Origin: Balaenoptera acutorostrata
Lineage: Eukaryota; Chordata; Mammalia; Artiodactyla; Balaenopteridae
DNA length: 64,000 nucleotides
Direction: 5' to 3'
NCBI RefSeq assembly: GCF_949987535.1
Contig: NC_080081.1
Location: forward strand, 33,830,428-33,894,427
A program made the position numbers and the translations under genes. The first letter of the stretch is position 1. Each line of letters opens with the position of its first letter. The notes under the pieces were generated by a model, which made no database searches, was not told where the DNA came from, and saw only the letters and a list, made by a program, of their open reading frames with translations. This document shows, piece after piece, positions 23,781-34,990 of this stretch.

Positions 23781-23977
23781 ACAGACTCAAAGACATAGAA
23801 AACAATCTTACAGTTACCAAAGGGGAAGAAGAGGAAGGGATAAATTAGGAGTTTGGGATTAACAGTTATACACTATTATATATAAAATAGATAAAAAACA
23901 AGGAACTACTGCATAGTATAGGGAACTATATTCAATACCTTGTAATAACCTATAATGGAAAAAGAATCTGAAAAAGA

Positions 23978-23979
<2 letters not shown>

Positions 23980-24010
<31 letters not shown>
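23980..24010. repeat. (AC)n microsatellite in the L1 3' UTR
   Basis: About 15 AC units, expanded where other L1 copies (e.g. 36630-36665) have ATATAT. Confidence 0.95.
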
Positions 24011-24016
<6 letters not shown>

Positions 24017-24105
24017 ACTGAGTCATTTTGCTGAACACCTGAAACTAACACAACATTTTAAATCAACTATACTTCAGTAAAAAAATTTAAAAAATAATTT
24101 TAGAG

Positions 24106-27100
24106 CAAATGTTGCTAAAAATATCAAGAAATGTTAGAGTTTCTATAAAGTCACTGAAACATAATGTAAAATCACAAGTGGTGTTAGTAAAGTTACTGTT
24201 TTCCTATAGGGTTGAAATGCATTTTTGTGCCTGTGTTAATTTAGCACACAAATACATACATTTTCTTCTGGGCTTCAGTGAAGTTTTTATACTCCTACAT
24301 ATAGGTGAAAGTCCATGTAATCTCATAAAATAAAGCAAAACAAACAAACAAAAAACAAAAGTTGGAGATTTGGAAGATTAGGAAATGCTGTAGTATGAAT
24401 GCTCTGTCTGCTGCCCTTAACCCTCAATCTTTGTTCTTACTTGGAGTGGCTTATATCCCCCCACTGGATTAGAAAAAGCAGCATATTACTCACCGCTTTC
24501 TGCTTGACTGTCTGAATTTCTTTGAGAAATAACCTTGGAAACACAGAAACTTTCCAATGCAAACTTCTATGACAGCTGGTTAGTCCATGGCATATGGTTG
24601 TTAGACCTAAAACCCACCCTTCATGGTGCTGTTTGTGACATGATTTTTGTGGACAGGAGAGGAGAAAGCACGGTAGGGCCACTTGGTCACAGGTGGATGG
24701 CTTTTAGCCTTCCTAATACTGCTTGTGGATCTCAGTTGGTGTGCTGGGTTTTATTTATCTTACAAAAGAAATTATTTTCCAGAGCTAAAAAGACTAAGAA
24801 AAAGTTCAGCATTAAAGTGCCAAAGGAAAAAGCATTAGCTTCCCATGGTACTTAAAAACAACAACAACAAAACACCTCCTGTTATAAAAAGGTAAATTTT
24901 CAGAGTTTCCCCCTCACCATGAGTTCTGAGTCCCTGGGCGTCAGAGTGAGAGCCTTACTCTTCACCGTATATACCCTTTTATACCTTTTGAATTTTGTAT
25001 CATCTGCATGCATTTCCTAACAAAAATGTTAATATGAAATTTGAAAGGAAGGTTTCCAACAGGACGACTCTAGTGAGTAAGATTTGGAGCAGTGTATTAA
25101 TGTATTTATTTTTGCCCACACTAATGGCTTTTACTGAGTCAACTCAATTCAATGGGACAAACAACTACGATGTGTAAAGCTCTGAGGGAGGCCTGGAAGG
25201 GTTGACAAAGAACCTGCCATCAAGGAGCTTAATATCTTAGTCTACTTTAACAGCAGTTATTCCAAAAGTTCAAAGCCTCCCTTTGTTTGGACAAGGGTCT
25301 AACCTGGTGTCCGTTGTCCAACACTGCTAGCTGGAAACCGCATATAACAAAGTGGTTATATGCTGAGGAAGTGGTTAAACACGGGGGTAATAAGTGGGGG
25401 ACTTTCTGTTCTTCCATCCATCCATTCATCAGCAGAATACCTGCTACTGAGGGCCCCGTGCAGGTGACCAATGACAAGCACGCAGTTCCTGCCCTCAAGG
25501 CCTTACCACCTGGAGATAGATTCAGTTCTGAACTTCCTGGGTCTCCTGATGTCTGAGAGAGTATTTGGGCTACTGTATTTTAAAAAAATGTGGTCTAGCA
25601 GATTTTGTTTGTTAGGGCAACACTAATTCAGCAACATTTAATATTCCTAAAGGTTTAGTATAATGCATAAATAGGAATCTTTCAAATATGTATGGCATCT
25701 TTTAGACAAATCATTCCTTCATGCAGGGAGAAGTCATTTATGGGATAAATACACAGAACACAAATAGGATAACTGAGCAGCTTTAATTCTACACATAGCT
25801 CAGATGGAGGGTTCCCACTTTTTCCCCAAGGTAGCTGGTGGATGATGCAATGTGATTTATTAATAAAGTCTGTTGCCTGAAAGTAGGTAGCAGAAAGATT
25901 TCCATCACTTGCAATGAAGAAACGTGAAATCTCGAATTCCTACAAAACTAAGGAGGAATTTTAAATGCCGCAGCAAATTAGCATCAAGAAAAAAAAAAGC
26001 TTATATAGAGAAATATTTGATTAGAAAAGCAAAACTAATAGAAGTAGAAGGCATTCTCTTGCATGGGAGACAGTATTTAGAGTTCTGATTTATTTGTGTG
26101 AGAAAGATATCTTTTTTCTTTTCAATATTGGTAAGAAAAAAGACAGACCGTAAGGCTGGTAAATAATTCAGTTCAAAGCATCTCTTAGGTTCTAATAGTT
26201 TACTTACTTTTTTTCACCATGTCTTCGCCTTTAAAAAGGAAATCACATATGAAAATTAAAAAGTCCCTGTGTTTATATGTTTACATTGTTAATGTAATAT
26301 ATACATTATTGCCATAATACTTACATTATTAATATCACTTGTAGGGGGTAGTTTTACAAATCAGAATATTTTCTCATTGATTTTACTGTAAAACTTATCA
26401 TCGAAATGATATCTGCTGCTTGCTTAGCTGCGGACTAAAATAAAGTCGTAATTCCAGTCTGCAAAGACCTTGCAGGTTAGGCCGTACATAGCAGGATAGA
26501 CAAATTGAATTTTAAAAGATGTAATCTTCACTGCTTTTTTCTTTTTGTAGTGATTCTTTTCCAAAAGCTAATAGAAAGATTTGGAGCTTGAATTGTTTTA
26601 TGTTGTATATTTGTCTTTGTTTTTTATAAATTTAATGGTCTGTGAGTTCATCCTCAAACACTAAACCACTACATAGTAGAGATGAAATCTGATTTGAACA
26701 ATTCAGCTTTGTATTGCCAATGATGTTATCCGAGAGCTACAAGAAGAATTTCTCTAAATGGTCGTATAAATCTCACAAATGTGAAGCTGTGCTCCGATTT
26801 ATAGTCCAAGTAATGGGAAGCCTTGTTTGAGTGAAGGGGCTGTTGTGATGCTGGGTTGATATTAGATCATTGACACTTAACCCAGTGACTCTTTGGCCTA
26901 AAGGAACTCCTTGATGGAAATGTACTTGGTGTTTTCAGCTTACTTGGCTTCTGACCCAAATTCATATCACCACCAAGTCCATAATTAGATAAGAAACAAG
27001 CAAATTCACGGGAAACACAGGGATGACAGAAAAAAGAACAAGAAAGAACTGCAAAGACCATCATTTAAGGAAACAAAATTCCTATTAGTAGTGAAAAGAT

Positions 27101-27372
27101 ACTCTAGTAATTGTTCACCCTGGCCTCCCTGCTCAGCTGGGCGCCCAGCAATATGGTACCTAGAACAGTGTGTCTAGGCCCCTTGCTTGATAATTGCTGT
27201 TTCCAACTGGTGTATATAGTCAGTTTCACAAACAGGACTTCCTGGGGAAATGCCAATGCCAAGACCCTGGATTTGTGTTGTTCATACTTGTTGCCCTTCT
27301 TACAAGCAAGCTACAGCAGATTTTCACAATCTTTTATTGGTTCTACTTCCCTCAAAGATGTTCTAGAACCTA
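24106..27372. other. Long mostly unassigned block
   Basis: Simple tracts occur at 24330-24360 (CAAA-rich) and 24855-24871 (CAA-rich). Old-repeat scraps occur at 25185-25245 ('aacctgccatcaaggagctt') and 25410-25510 ('catccatccattcatcagca', 'gttcctgccctcaaggcctt'). Bases 25560-27100 hold no transposon that I recognise. No exon assigned. Confidence 0.4.
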
Positions 27373-27535
27373 GCTTCTCAAACTTTACTGGGCATATAAA
27401 TCACCAGGTGATCTTGTGAAATGCTCGTTCTGGTTTAGCAGAATGGGTCAGTATTTCTAACAAGGTCTGGGTGAGTGTGTATGACTAACCACCTCCTGGG
27501 TGATATTGACCCTGCTGGTCGGTGGACCATGCTGG
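27373..27535 (-). mobile_element. MER20-like hAT fragment (copy 1)
   Basis: 'cttctcaaactttactgggc', 'aaatcaccaggtgatcttgt', 'cagtatttctaacaaggtct', 'ctcctgggtgatattgaccc' and 'tggtcggtggaccatgc' match a MER20-like element in the orientation opposite to copy 2. More diverged than copy 2. Confidence 0.65.
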
Positions 27536-27546
27536 CATTTCAGGGC

Positions 27547-27735
27547 TTGACTGGAAGTTCTTAAAGTGTGGGCCCCGTACCAGCAGCATCAGAATTACCC
27601 AGTAATTTGTTAGAAATACTAATTCTTCTCCTCTATCCTAGACCTACAGAATCAGGAACTCTGGGGGCAGGGCTCCTGTGTTTTAACAAATTCATCCAGG
27701 TGATTCGGATGCATCCAGAAGTTTGAGAACCAGTG
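27547..27735 (+). mobile_element. MER20-like hAT element (copy 2)
   Basis: 'gttcttaaagtgtgggcccc', 'accagcagcatcagaattac', 'gacctacagaatcaggaact', 'ctgggggcagggctcctgtg', 'ttttaacaaattcatccagg' and 'tttgagaaccagtg' cover nearly the whole non-autonomous hAT-Charlie element. Confidence 0.8.
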
Positions 27736-27740
27736 CTCTA

Positions 27741-27825
27741 AACCGATGGTTTTGAACCACACCTGTATATTATAGTGAGCTGGAGCCTAAAAAAAATACC
27801 AAGGCTTGGGCCTTATTCCAAGTTA
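27741..27825 (-). mobile_element. MER20/MER58-like fragment (copy 3)
   Basis: 'ggttttgaaccacacctgta', 'aaaaaataccaaggcttggg' and 'ccttattccaa' match the start of this hAT group in the same orientation as copy 1. Only about half the element is present, and the exact family is uncertain. Confidence 0.45.
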
Positions 27826-27834
27826 GGAACATAA

Positions 27835-28005
27835 GACAGCATTATTATTATTATTATTATCATCATCATCTCCATCTTACTAATGAGGAAAAGAAGGGGT
27901 GGTAAAGTACTCATTCAGCCTTGCAGTTAATGAGTGGTGGGGCTTGGAATGAATTTAAGACTTGTCATCCCAGAGTTCTTGTTCTTTCAGCTCCCCTACT
28001 CTGAC
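27835..28005 (-). mobile_element. MIR fragment with (ATT)n(ATC)n
   Basis: An ATT/ATC triplet run at 27841-27871 expanded within the MIR 'attattatccccatt' region. It is followed by 'tccatcttactaatgaggaa', 'cagttaatgagtggtggggc' and 'ttggaatgaatttaagactt'. Confidence 0.65.
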
Positions 28006-29553
28006 TGCTGAGGGCATTTATAGGATGGAATCCAAAAGCAGAGACTGGTATCGTTTGTACTGTTCTGCCTACTGTCTGGGCAGAAAAGCCCATCAATCTA
28101 GCTTCTTTCAAAAGAGCTCTATTCTGTGAGGTCCTTTACATTGCTTGGCATTTCTCCCAATCAGTCACCAAGTATACACTTAATTTCTTTTTAAAAGCCA
28201 CCTGGTTTTGTTTTTTGTTCGTGCGTATGCCTTTTTGTTAAGTGGGTGAGGGATGTGTAATCTATCTCATGCATAATTTGTTTAAGGCAAGTCATTAAAA
28301 ATGCACTGAAGTTTAATATGCTGTATATGTTCCCGCTAGAGTTCTTTTCCCCATGTAAATGATTTTGAAAGTTTTAAAAATAGTTTTTAATGTTTTATTG
28401 CATGCCATTGTTGCAATACCTCATTTTAAAGCTCTAAAATTAACATGTCTTTCCTATCAATTTTATCTTCTATTTGCCTGTTATTGATTTTTTTGTTACC
28501 CTCCGCGTGTCTAATGGAAGCAGAGCTAATGGGTCTTTGCTTTGTTTATTCCTTTGCTTAGACAGCAGCATTGTTTTGATGTGGTCAGCATAGCTCTAGG
28601 AATAGGGCTTTGAGCTGCAGTAAAAGTTTACCAACACACTCCATTTTATTTGTGTAGATGCTAAAAGAATCCTCTCTGTTGCCCCTCTTACCCTGTCACT
28701 GTTCCTTTTTGTTTCATTTAGTTGTGTTTTGGTGAGGCAGCCTCGTTTTCCTTCAAGGATATCCTTGTGAGTGATCATCACAAAAGATATATAACTTCCT
28801 AGAGTGACTAGGAAGATCAAACTAACTGCCACCAGAGAGTGGCTTCACCCTGATTCATGAGGCAATCACGACTTCTTACTAATCTGCTACCACCAGCACT
28901 GGCTCTTTAACCAGGGAGAATCCTTGAGGGGGGTGGAGTGTCAGGTTGCTGATTGCCATATTTTATCTTCCAACCCACAAAGAGTACGGAACAAGCACAC
29001 CTTTCATTTATTCCTTAATACATGTAGATGTATTTATTGAGGTTTCTTTTTGAGGGGTAGGGAAATGCCAAGTTCAAAAACGTGAATATTGTCGAAATCA
29101 TCAGCAGAGGATTGTGTCTTTTGTCAAATTTCAATTATCTGTGATAATAAGCATCAAATAAAGAATTAAGGAAAAGTAGATATGTAGAATAAAAGGCAAA
29201 AAGGAGTGGACCTTGCTCTGACAAATGAACTACATTATCATTTGTTATGGAGTTCAACTATCTAGTCTAGTATGGATGAATTAAACCTTAAGATAATCAC
29301 GAAATTTTACATATTCAATACTTCTTATCTCTTTGCCCACTAGATCTTTTTACCAGACTCACTGGCAAAGCAGCAGATCTGGCCTCTGACGCAAATGTTA
29401 ATGACCAGTGGCACCGCCCAAAGGCAGGAAGCAGGAGAGAAGAAAGGGGCCTTGATAAGCCACTAGTGGATAATCATTCTCTAGATAATTAAACGCTGAC
29501 GCTATGCAAGGGCTACAACTCAAAATACTGATAGGACAAAAAATATATCTTTT
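28006..29553. other. Unassigned non-coding stretch
   Basis: No named transposon or exon. AT-rich with a few T-runs. Confidence 0.4.
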
Positions 29554-29573
29554 CACTTGTGGTATTCTCTTCT

Positions 29574-29591
29574 GAACTTTCCAGAAATTTC
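29574..29591 (+). promoter_or_regulatory. Heat-shock-element-like array, 4 units
   Basis: The sequence GAActTTCcaGAAatTTC has four inverted GAA/TTC units with exact 2-bp spacing, the binding pattern of heat shock factor trimers. Function is inferred only from the motif. Confidence 0.45.
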
Positions 29592-29610
29592 GCTTGTGGC
29601 TTTCTCTTCT

Positions 29611-29623
29611 GAACGTTCCAGAA
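29611..29623 (+). promoter_or_regulatory. Heat-shock-element-like array, 3 units
   Basis: GAAcgTTCcaGAA has three perfect inverted units and lies in the second copy of the tandem duplication, 20 bp after the first array. No gene or obvious core promoter is seen nearby. Confidence 0.45.
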
Positions 29624-29734
29624 ATGGTCAGTATGAGGCCCTTTTATCAAGTGCTTTGTGACTAAGGAGCACCAGCGTCTAGCTGTTATTACACGCCTGA
29701 GCCAGTAGGGGCGCCCGCGGCCCAGAGCAGGGGA

Positions 29735-29880
29735 GTGAACTTGGACTTCATCTCTCTCCCTGATTTGTTGCGCAGCTTTAAACAAGTCACCTTATCACCA
29801 GCTCTCCATTTTCTTATCTGTTTAGGCAGGATTATGTTGGCTGCTCACCCAACAAATATATTTTAAAGATTAATGGAAGA
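29735..29880 (+). mobile_element. MIR fragment
   Basis: 'agctttaaacaagtcacctt', 'ccattttcttatctgtttag' and 'aggattatgttggctgctca' follow the middle of MIR in sense orientation. Confidence 0.55.
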
Positions 29881-30274
29881 GTGCTTGCGTAGTAACTTGG
29901 AATTCCTTGTGTTAAAGCATTACACCCTTCCTGTTGTACCACTAAAATTAATAAATATTGAACATATATTTATGTAAACACAGAACACCACAAACCCAAA
30001 GGCTGTATTTTAAAAACCTAAGCATCTGGTTTCAATAGAAGTAAGGACCAGGGAAGGTTAAGCATAGCTTCTGGCCAGTCTTTTCCCTCGGAAGTCTATT
30101 GCTTGTGCAACGTATCTTGAGGATTTTTCCCAAAGAAGTTGATTAGACTTTTAAAATGTTCCTTGTACTCCTTTTTCTCCATCCAACCCATCACCCTTGT
30201 TCCTGGCTGTTCCGAAATGAGAGGAGCTGCCTTTGCCCATCAACTGTTTTAGGTCTGTGGGCAGCTACTCTTTT

Positions 30275-30354
30275 TTTCTTAACTAAGAACATTTAAGAAA
30301 ATTGAGGTATAGTTGATTTACAATATTATAGTAGTTTCAGGTGTACAACATAAT
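30275..30354 (-). mobile_element. ~80-bp L1 3'-end micro-insertion with 15-bp TSD
   Basis: Poly-T followed by 'aaaattgaggtatagttgat', 'ttacaatattatagtagttt' and 'caggtgtacaaca' is the reversed last ~60 bp of an L1 3' UTR. A perfect duplication, ggcagctactctttt, is at 30260-30274 and 30355-30369. Confidence 0.93.
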
Positions 30355-30369
30355 GGCAGCTACTCTTTT

Positions 30370-32205
30370 GTGTGATTTCAGTAATCAATGATGAGGGAGG
30401 AGAGTGACCTTAATTTGGCTCCTGAAGATCTATAAGGAATTAAATACAGTAAATAAAAGGCTAAGAGAAATATTATTAAATGGTTGTGATCATGAATGAC
30501 TAGTGTGTATTAGGGCTAAAAAATAATTTAACTCTGCTGGTGGCTTTTCAAAATTCTTTAAATATAAGATATATAACTACTCATCATATTACAAGTTAGT
30601 AAGTATATATATGGGGACTACGTAATGTTAACAACATTACTGGGTGCTGGATAAGATGCAAAATGGATAAAAGGCATATCTTCAGAAGGAATATAGTCTC
30701 GTTGAATAGATGAAACTACATGAAATTTAGAAAATTCTAAAATTAATGCACTGATTTTTTTTTAGTAATTGAAATCTCAACTAAAAACCATGGAAAAGGA
30801 GATTTAAAGTCAAAAGATATATAATGGGTAAATCTTTGCTAATTAATGCTTGCCTTCTCATACTTAAAGTATTTTTAAGCCAGATTTATGCCAAATGTTG
30901 TATAAACCTCACTAATTAGACATACATACTGATAATCAGACCATATTAGCACTAAGGTGCAGCTAGCACAGAAGGAGAATGGGACATGTATTTAAAAGTT
31001 CTTCATAATTTGAAAGAGCCTTTTAGCTCAGGAAATGAGGACTATAACATCTGGTTAAAGCTAAAAGAGAATTTTAATTGTTCGAGCTGGACAATAGCCA
31101 AAACCCTGGCGTTAGCACACCTGGATAATATCCATATAATGTTTCTAGAGAAATATATTCTGGTAAGGAAGCAAATAATACATTTTTTAAAGATTAATGA
31201 GGGGAATGGAGAAATTCTAGGAAACGAATCTATAGAATGATGTTGTATAATAATCACGTTTGAAGCTTTAGAAGACAAACCAGGTTATGCATAGAAAATA
31301 AGAAGCACCATGAAATCCGTGTTGTTGTTGTCGTTTTCTTTAAATGTCTTTAAAGTACTGTTTACACAAACAGACTAAGGAGGTTTAATACTTCAGTTTT
31401 CTTCACATATGACATATAGTTGCCATTTAGTGAGGTAGATTTAGGTTTACCTTTCATTTCTATTTTGATAAATATTTCAATTCCCCTAAAATCCAGTGAG
31501 AGTGCATTATGTCTGAGTGCATCACAGTTAGTGAAGACAGAAGAGAAAAGAGGAAATTTCAAGCTTTAGATTAGAAGTAAGAAAAATGAAAATCCTTAGA
31601 AAATGTATTTAGTAACCCTTTGGTACTCTTGTTGCTCAGCCAGCCCAAAAAGAAAAAAAAAAAAAAGGACAACATATTTAAAAATAAGTTACTGAGTGAT
31701 TGAGCTAAAAATGATAACTTTCACAGTACAATGACTGCACAAATGGATTTCATACTGTTGTATGGTATTAAGTGGTGCAACATTGCTAATGGTATGGAGA
31801 CTATGTGTAGAAGTTGTTTTAAGACTTATTGATAAGACCGTCTCTGGTTCTGTTGCCTGATTCTCATCATTATGTACAATGATCAGTTCAAACTGAATGC
31901 CTTGGCTTCAGATTGGAAATTTGGGGACAGAACCAAAATTTTAGTATACAGCTGTGAATTGCAAAGGAAGACTGATACTAGGAACTTGTAAACCAAACAC
32001 CACAGTTGCCACCAGTGAAATGATAGTGTTGATTAAGGGAGGTGTGACACAACCCTAATTTTAGGCACGAACTTGCCCATTAGTATAGGATGGCCAAGCA
32101 GTAGAGTTATTGATACAGTACAGATTGGGTTTTAGAGAACTAGTATGAAACTTGAGATTTCTAAATATAAGTTAAAAGCAATGTCTTATGGGTCAGGTAA
32201 TTCTG
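30370..32205. other. Unassigned AT-rich block
   Basis: No transposon named. A poly-A run lies at 31650-31666 and a short GTT repeat at 31320-31331. No exon recognised. Confidence 0.4.
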
Positions 32206-32253
32206 GGTACTAGATATAATCAGTTCAAAGGTACTAGATATAATCAATTCAAT
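32206..32253. repeat. 24-bp tandem duplication
   Basis: Units ggtactagatataatcagtt+caaa (32206-32229) and ggtactagatataatcaatt+caat (32230-32253) match at 22 of 24 bases. Confidence 0.95.
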
Positions 32254-32764
32254 CTCAACTAAAATATTGGAATAAATATAAAGAGGAAAATTACTAATCA
32301 ACCTCTAGATAATAGCAGAATGATAAGCCATAAGCATTTAAAAAAGAATAAATAATGATAAGAAAATCTGATTACTTTTTTGACAGAATTCTGTGAGATT
32401 AAGTCAATGAAATTGCTATGTTATACTTTGATTTTGGTTTTACAGATCATGAAATTATATTTGCAAATTTTATGCAAATTTACTAAGAGATTAATGTTGT
32501 CATGTTCTATAGACTTAGGACAAAGAAAATCCTGATAACACCATTGGTTAAAAAATGTATAAAGAGATTCCAAGGTCATGAATGCTGTGTCTAGAAGAGC
32601 TGAATAGTTTCATTCTCTCTTTTTTATTTTTTTTTCGTTCTCTTTTATAGCCACATTTCTCACCTTTTTTTGGACGCACAGATCCTGTAAATGCTTGTGG
32701 TTGGTCACAAGAATGAGCCAGAGAAGACAGCACACCTACTGACAAAGATTTATATGGTATCATC

Positions 32765-33420
32765 ATTATATCATTCATTCTTTTCAATGAGTAATTTTTT
32801 GAACACTTACCATATTGCCCAGATACTGTTTGAAGTACATGGGCTATATCAGTGAACAAAACAGATGAAATCCTTTCCCTGGTGGAGTTTATGTTATGGT
32901 GGCTAGAGGCCAAAAATAAACAAGATAAATATGCAAATTATGTAGTGTGTTTTAGAAGGTGTTAGAAGGTGATCCATGCTATAGAAAAAAAAGTAGAAAA
33001 GTGTATTGGCTTTGTTGGGGAGGAGTGCAATTTTAAGTAGAGTGGTCAGGGTATTTCCAATTGGGAAGAGTATTTTTGAACAAGGACTTGATGCCACGAG
33101 TGAATTAGCCACATGAGGGAGAAAAGTGTTCCAGGTAGGGGAACAGATAACACAGAGGACCTAAGGACAGAATGTGAATCTGGATGAGGCCAGAGAGTTA
33201 ACAAGGGGCCCAATCATGTTGCCTTTTTGGCCGTTGTTAGCACATTAGCTTTTACTCTGAGCGACGGGGAGTCATTGGATAAATTTAAATAGAGGAGTGA
33301 AATGATCTGACTTATTATTTGACTACATCATTCGGGCAACTGCTGAAAATAGACTCTAAGTGGACAAAGATAGGAGCAGCATGACCTCTAGGAGGCTCTT
33401 ATTACTATACGGGGTTAACT
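32765..33420 (+). mobile_element. Old mammalian interspersed repeat, ~650 bp (family uncertain)
   Basis: The order 'cttaccatattgcccagata', 'atatcagtgaacaaaacaga', 'ccctggtggagtttatgtta', 'gtgttccaggtaggggaaca', 'cagaggacctaaggacagaa', 'gacggggagtcattggataa' and 'gaggagtgaaatgatctgac' matches a common ancient mammalian repeat. I recall it as the 3' region of an old L1, but I am not sure of the family. No open frame. Confidence 0.6.
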
Positions 33421-33599
33421 TATAGAATATAATTATTTTAGGAATCGCAGCTTTGAATTTTATAGCCTAAATTCCATGAATACAAATATTTTTATATCAA
33501 TATATATTTAAAAGGAAATTATTTCCAAGAGTCATCTAGTGAAACAATATTTGATCCTCAAAATTTCAAGACCATAAATCAAATACATAATTTAACTAG

Positions 33600-33830
33600 T
33601 GTAATGATTTATGTGTACAATATTTTACAGCTTTCCATATTCCTTCACAATGCAGGAACTTATTTAAACCATGTGAAGACCCTGTGAGGTTGGAGAGATG
33701 ATTATCCTCATCTCATCTAAGGTAAAGATACTTTATCAAACTAGTTAGTGGCAGAACCAGGATGGGAATCCAAGTGTTCTTACTCCAAGCCCAAAGCTCT
33801 TTCCACTCTATCATTTTGCTTCAGACAAGT
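33600..33830 (-). mobile_element. MIR SINE
   Basis: 'tattttacagctttccatat', 'ccctgtgaggttggagagat', 'gattatcctcatctcatcta', 'agttagtggcagaaccagga' and 'tgggaatccaagtgttctta' are MIR in reverse complement. Confidence 0.8.
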
Positions 33831-34744
33831 CTGAAATTTGTTATAATAGGACATGACCTACATTAAAATTACTCTTAATGACTTTCAAATGAAGGAAATT
33901 TTCAGAAGGTATTAAATTGGAGGGGAAGAAGTAGTGTACAGGCAATTAATGAGAAAGAAATAATAAAAATCAATCCTGATAACTTTGGTACTTTATTTCC
34001 TGACCTCTTACTTTCACTTAAAAGTCATTTATTCAACTACTACTAGAAATTGGAGCTCACTCAAGGTCAAAAGTTATGGTGGTATGGCTACTAGCCAAAG
34101 CTAACTTTCTGTCAAAATTATCTTTAAAAGAGGTTAGGCTGAAGGTGTCTTCTAGGTCAAATATAAAGGTATTGCAAAAACCTTGGGTCAAATACACCTC
34201 TTAAAAAATTAAATGGTGTGAGATTGTCAAAAATTAGTAAGATCTGTGGAACTCCATTTAAGAAGTTATACTACCATAGATCATGACGCTCACCAGGTTT
34301 TTAAGCTTTAAAACTTGTTCCAAATCAAGTTGAAAAACAGTCCAGTTGTTACTTTAAATTTCATTACAACAGCTGTCCTTTCCCTACCCTATTTGCATCT
34401 CAAAACCTCTGAGCAACCCCTCCTATACTTGCTGAACACAAGATATTTCATGATATATGATTTCAAACTCCTTAACAGTTTGACCTTGAGTAAAGGTTTG
34501 AACTTTGCCCTACATCAGGGATTCCACCACCATCATGCAACACTGACCAGTCTTAGAGACCACACTTTCCAGGTTGACCAGTAGGCCCACTTGGATGGGT
34601 CCCACTGTGATTCCAGAGAATTCATTGTTTCTCCATGTTTCCTCTACTTGAGAAGGAAGAACAGTGTGAGGAAGAAAGTTAGAACAGCTGGGATACTAAA
34701 ATAGCAGAGTCTCTCTGTAAATAAAATGGACTAATCAACCTAGA
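33831..34744. other. Unassigned non-coding stretch
   Basis: No named repeat. The 89-codon plus frame at 34315-34584 has no recognisable motif and I do not regard it as coding. Confidence 0.4.
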
Positions 34745-34990
34745 TTGAGTGTAAAATAATTTTTATATAGCTCCTGCAATCTGTCTGGCACTGGGTTGGA
34801 TGCTTTCACATTTATTATTTTGTTTATTTTCCTTCAATCCTGTGAGGGGAATGTAAAATATATTTATATTTTATTGTTACATAAATTGAGTCTCAGAGAA
34901 CTTAAGTAACTTCTCTATGAAAAAATATTCCCACTAAAGATTGTTTGACTCCAAATCTCACAGAGCAGATTTTTTTGCCATACTGATGCA
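34745..34990 (-). mobile_element. MIR SINE, diverged
   Basis: 'ctgtctggcactgggttgga', 'tgctttcacatttattattt', 'caatcctgtgaggggaatgt', 'agtctcagagaacttaagta' and 'caaatctcacagagcagatt' follow MIR in reverse. Confidence 0.7.

Larger units (their letters stand above)
23319..24094 (+). mobile_element. 5'-truncated L1 (ORF2 C-terminus plus 3' UTR)
   Basis: Runs in sense from the ORF2 C-terminal region ('ggtgtggagaaaagggaagc', 'attggtgcagccactgtgga', 'actcctgggcatatatccag', 'actcagccataaaaagaatg') through the 3' UTR ('gggaactatattcaatacct', 'gaacacctgaaactaacaca', 'taaatcaactatacttcagt') to an A-rich tail. It is flanked by an 11-bp TSD with one mismatch: tcattttagag at 23308-23318 and taattttagag at 24095-24105. 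A (CA)n expansion lies in the 3' UTR. Confidence 0.93.
29554..29627. repeat. 37-bp tandem duplication
   Basis: Two adjacent 37-bp units (29554-29590 and 29591-29627), identical at 31 of 37 positions. The conserved cores are 'ttctcttctgaac' and 'ttccagaaat'. Confidence 0.93.

Noticed and set aside
23639..23848. 69-codon frame as a cellular gene
   Set aside because: It is the decayed C-terminus of L1 ORF2 within a TSD-flanked L1 insertion.
29574..29623. Reading TTCCAGAA as STAT sites
   Set aside because: STAT motifs need TTC and GAA three or four bases apart. Here the spacing is two, which fits heat shock factor.
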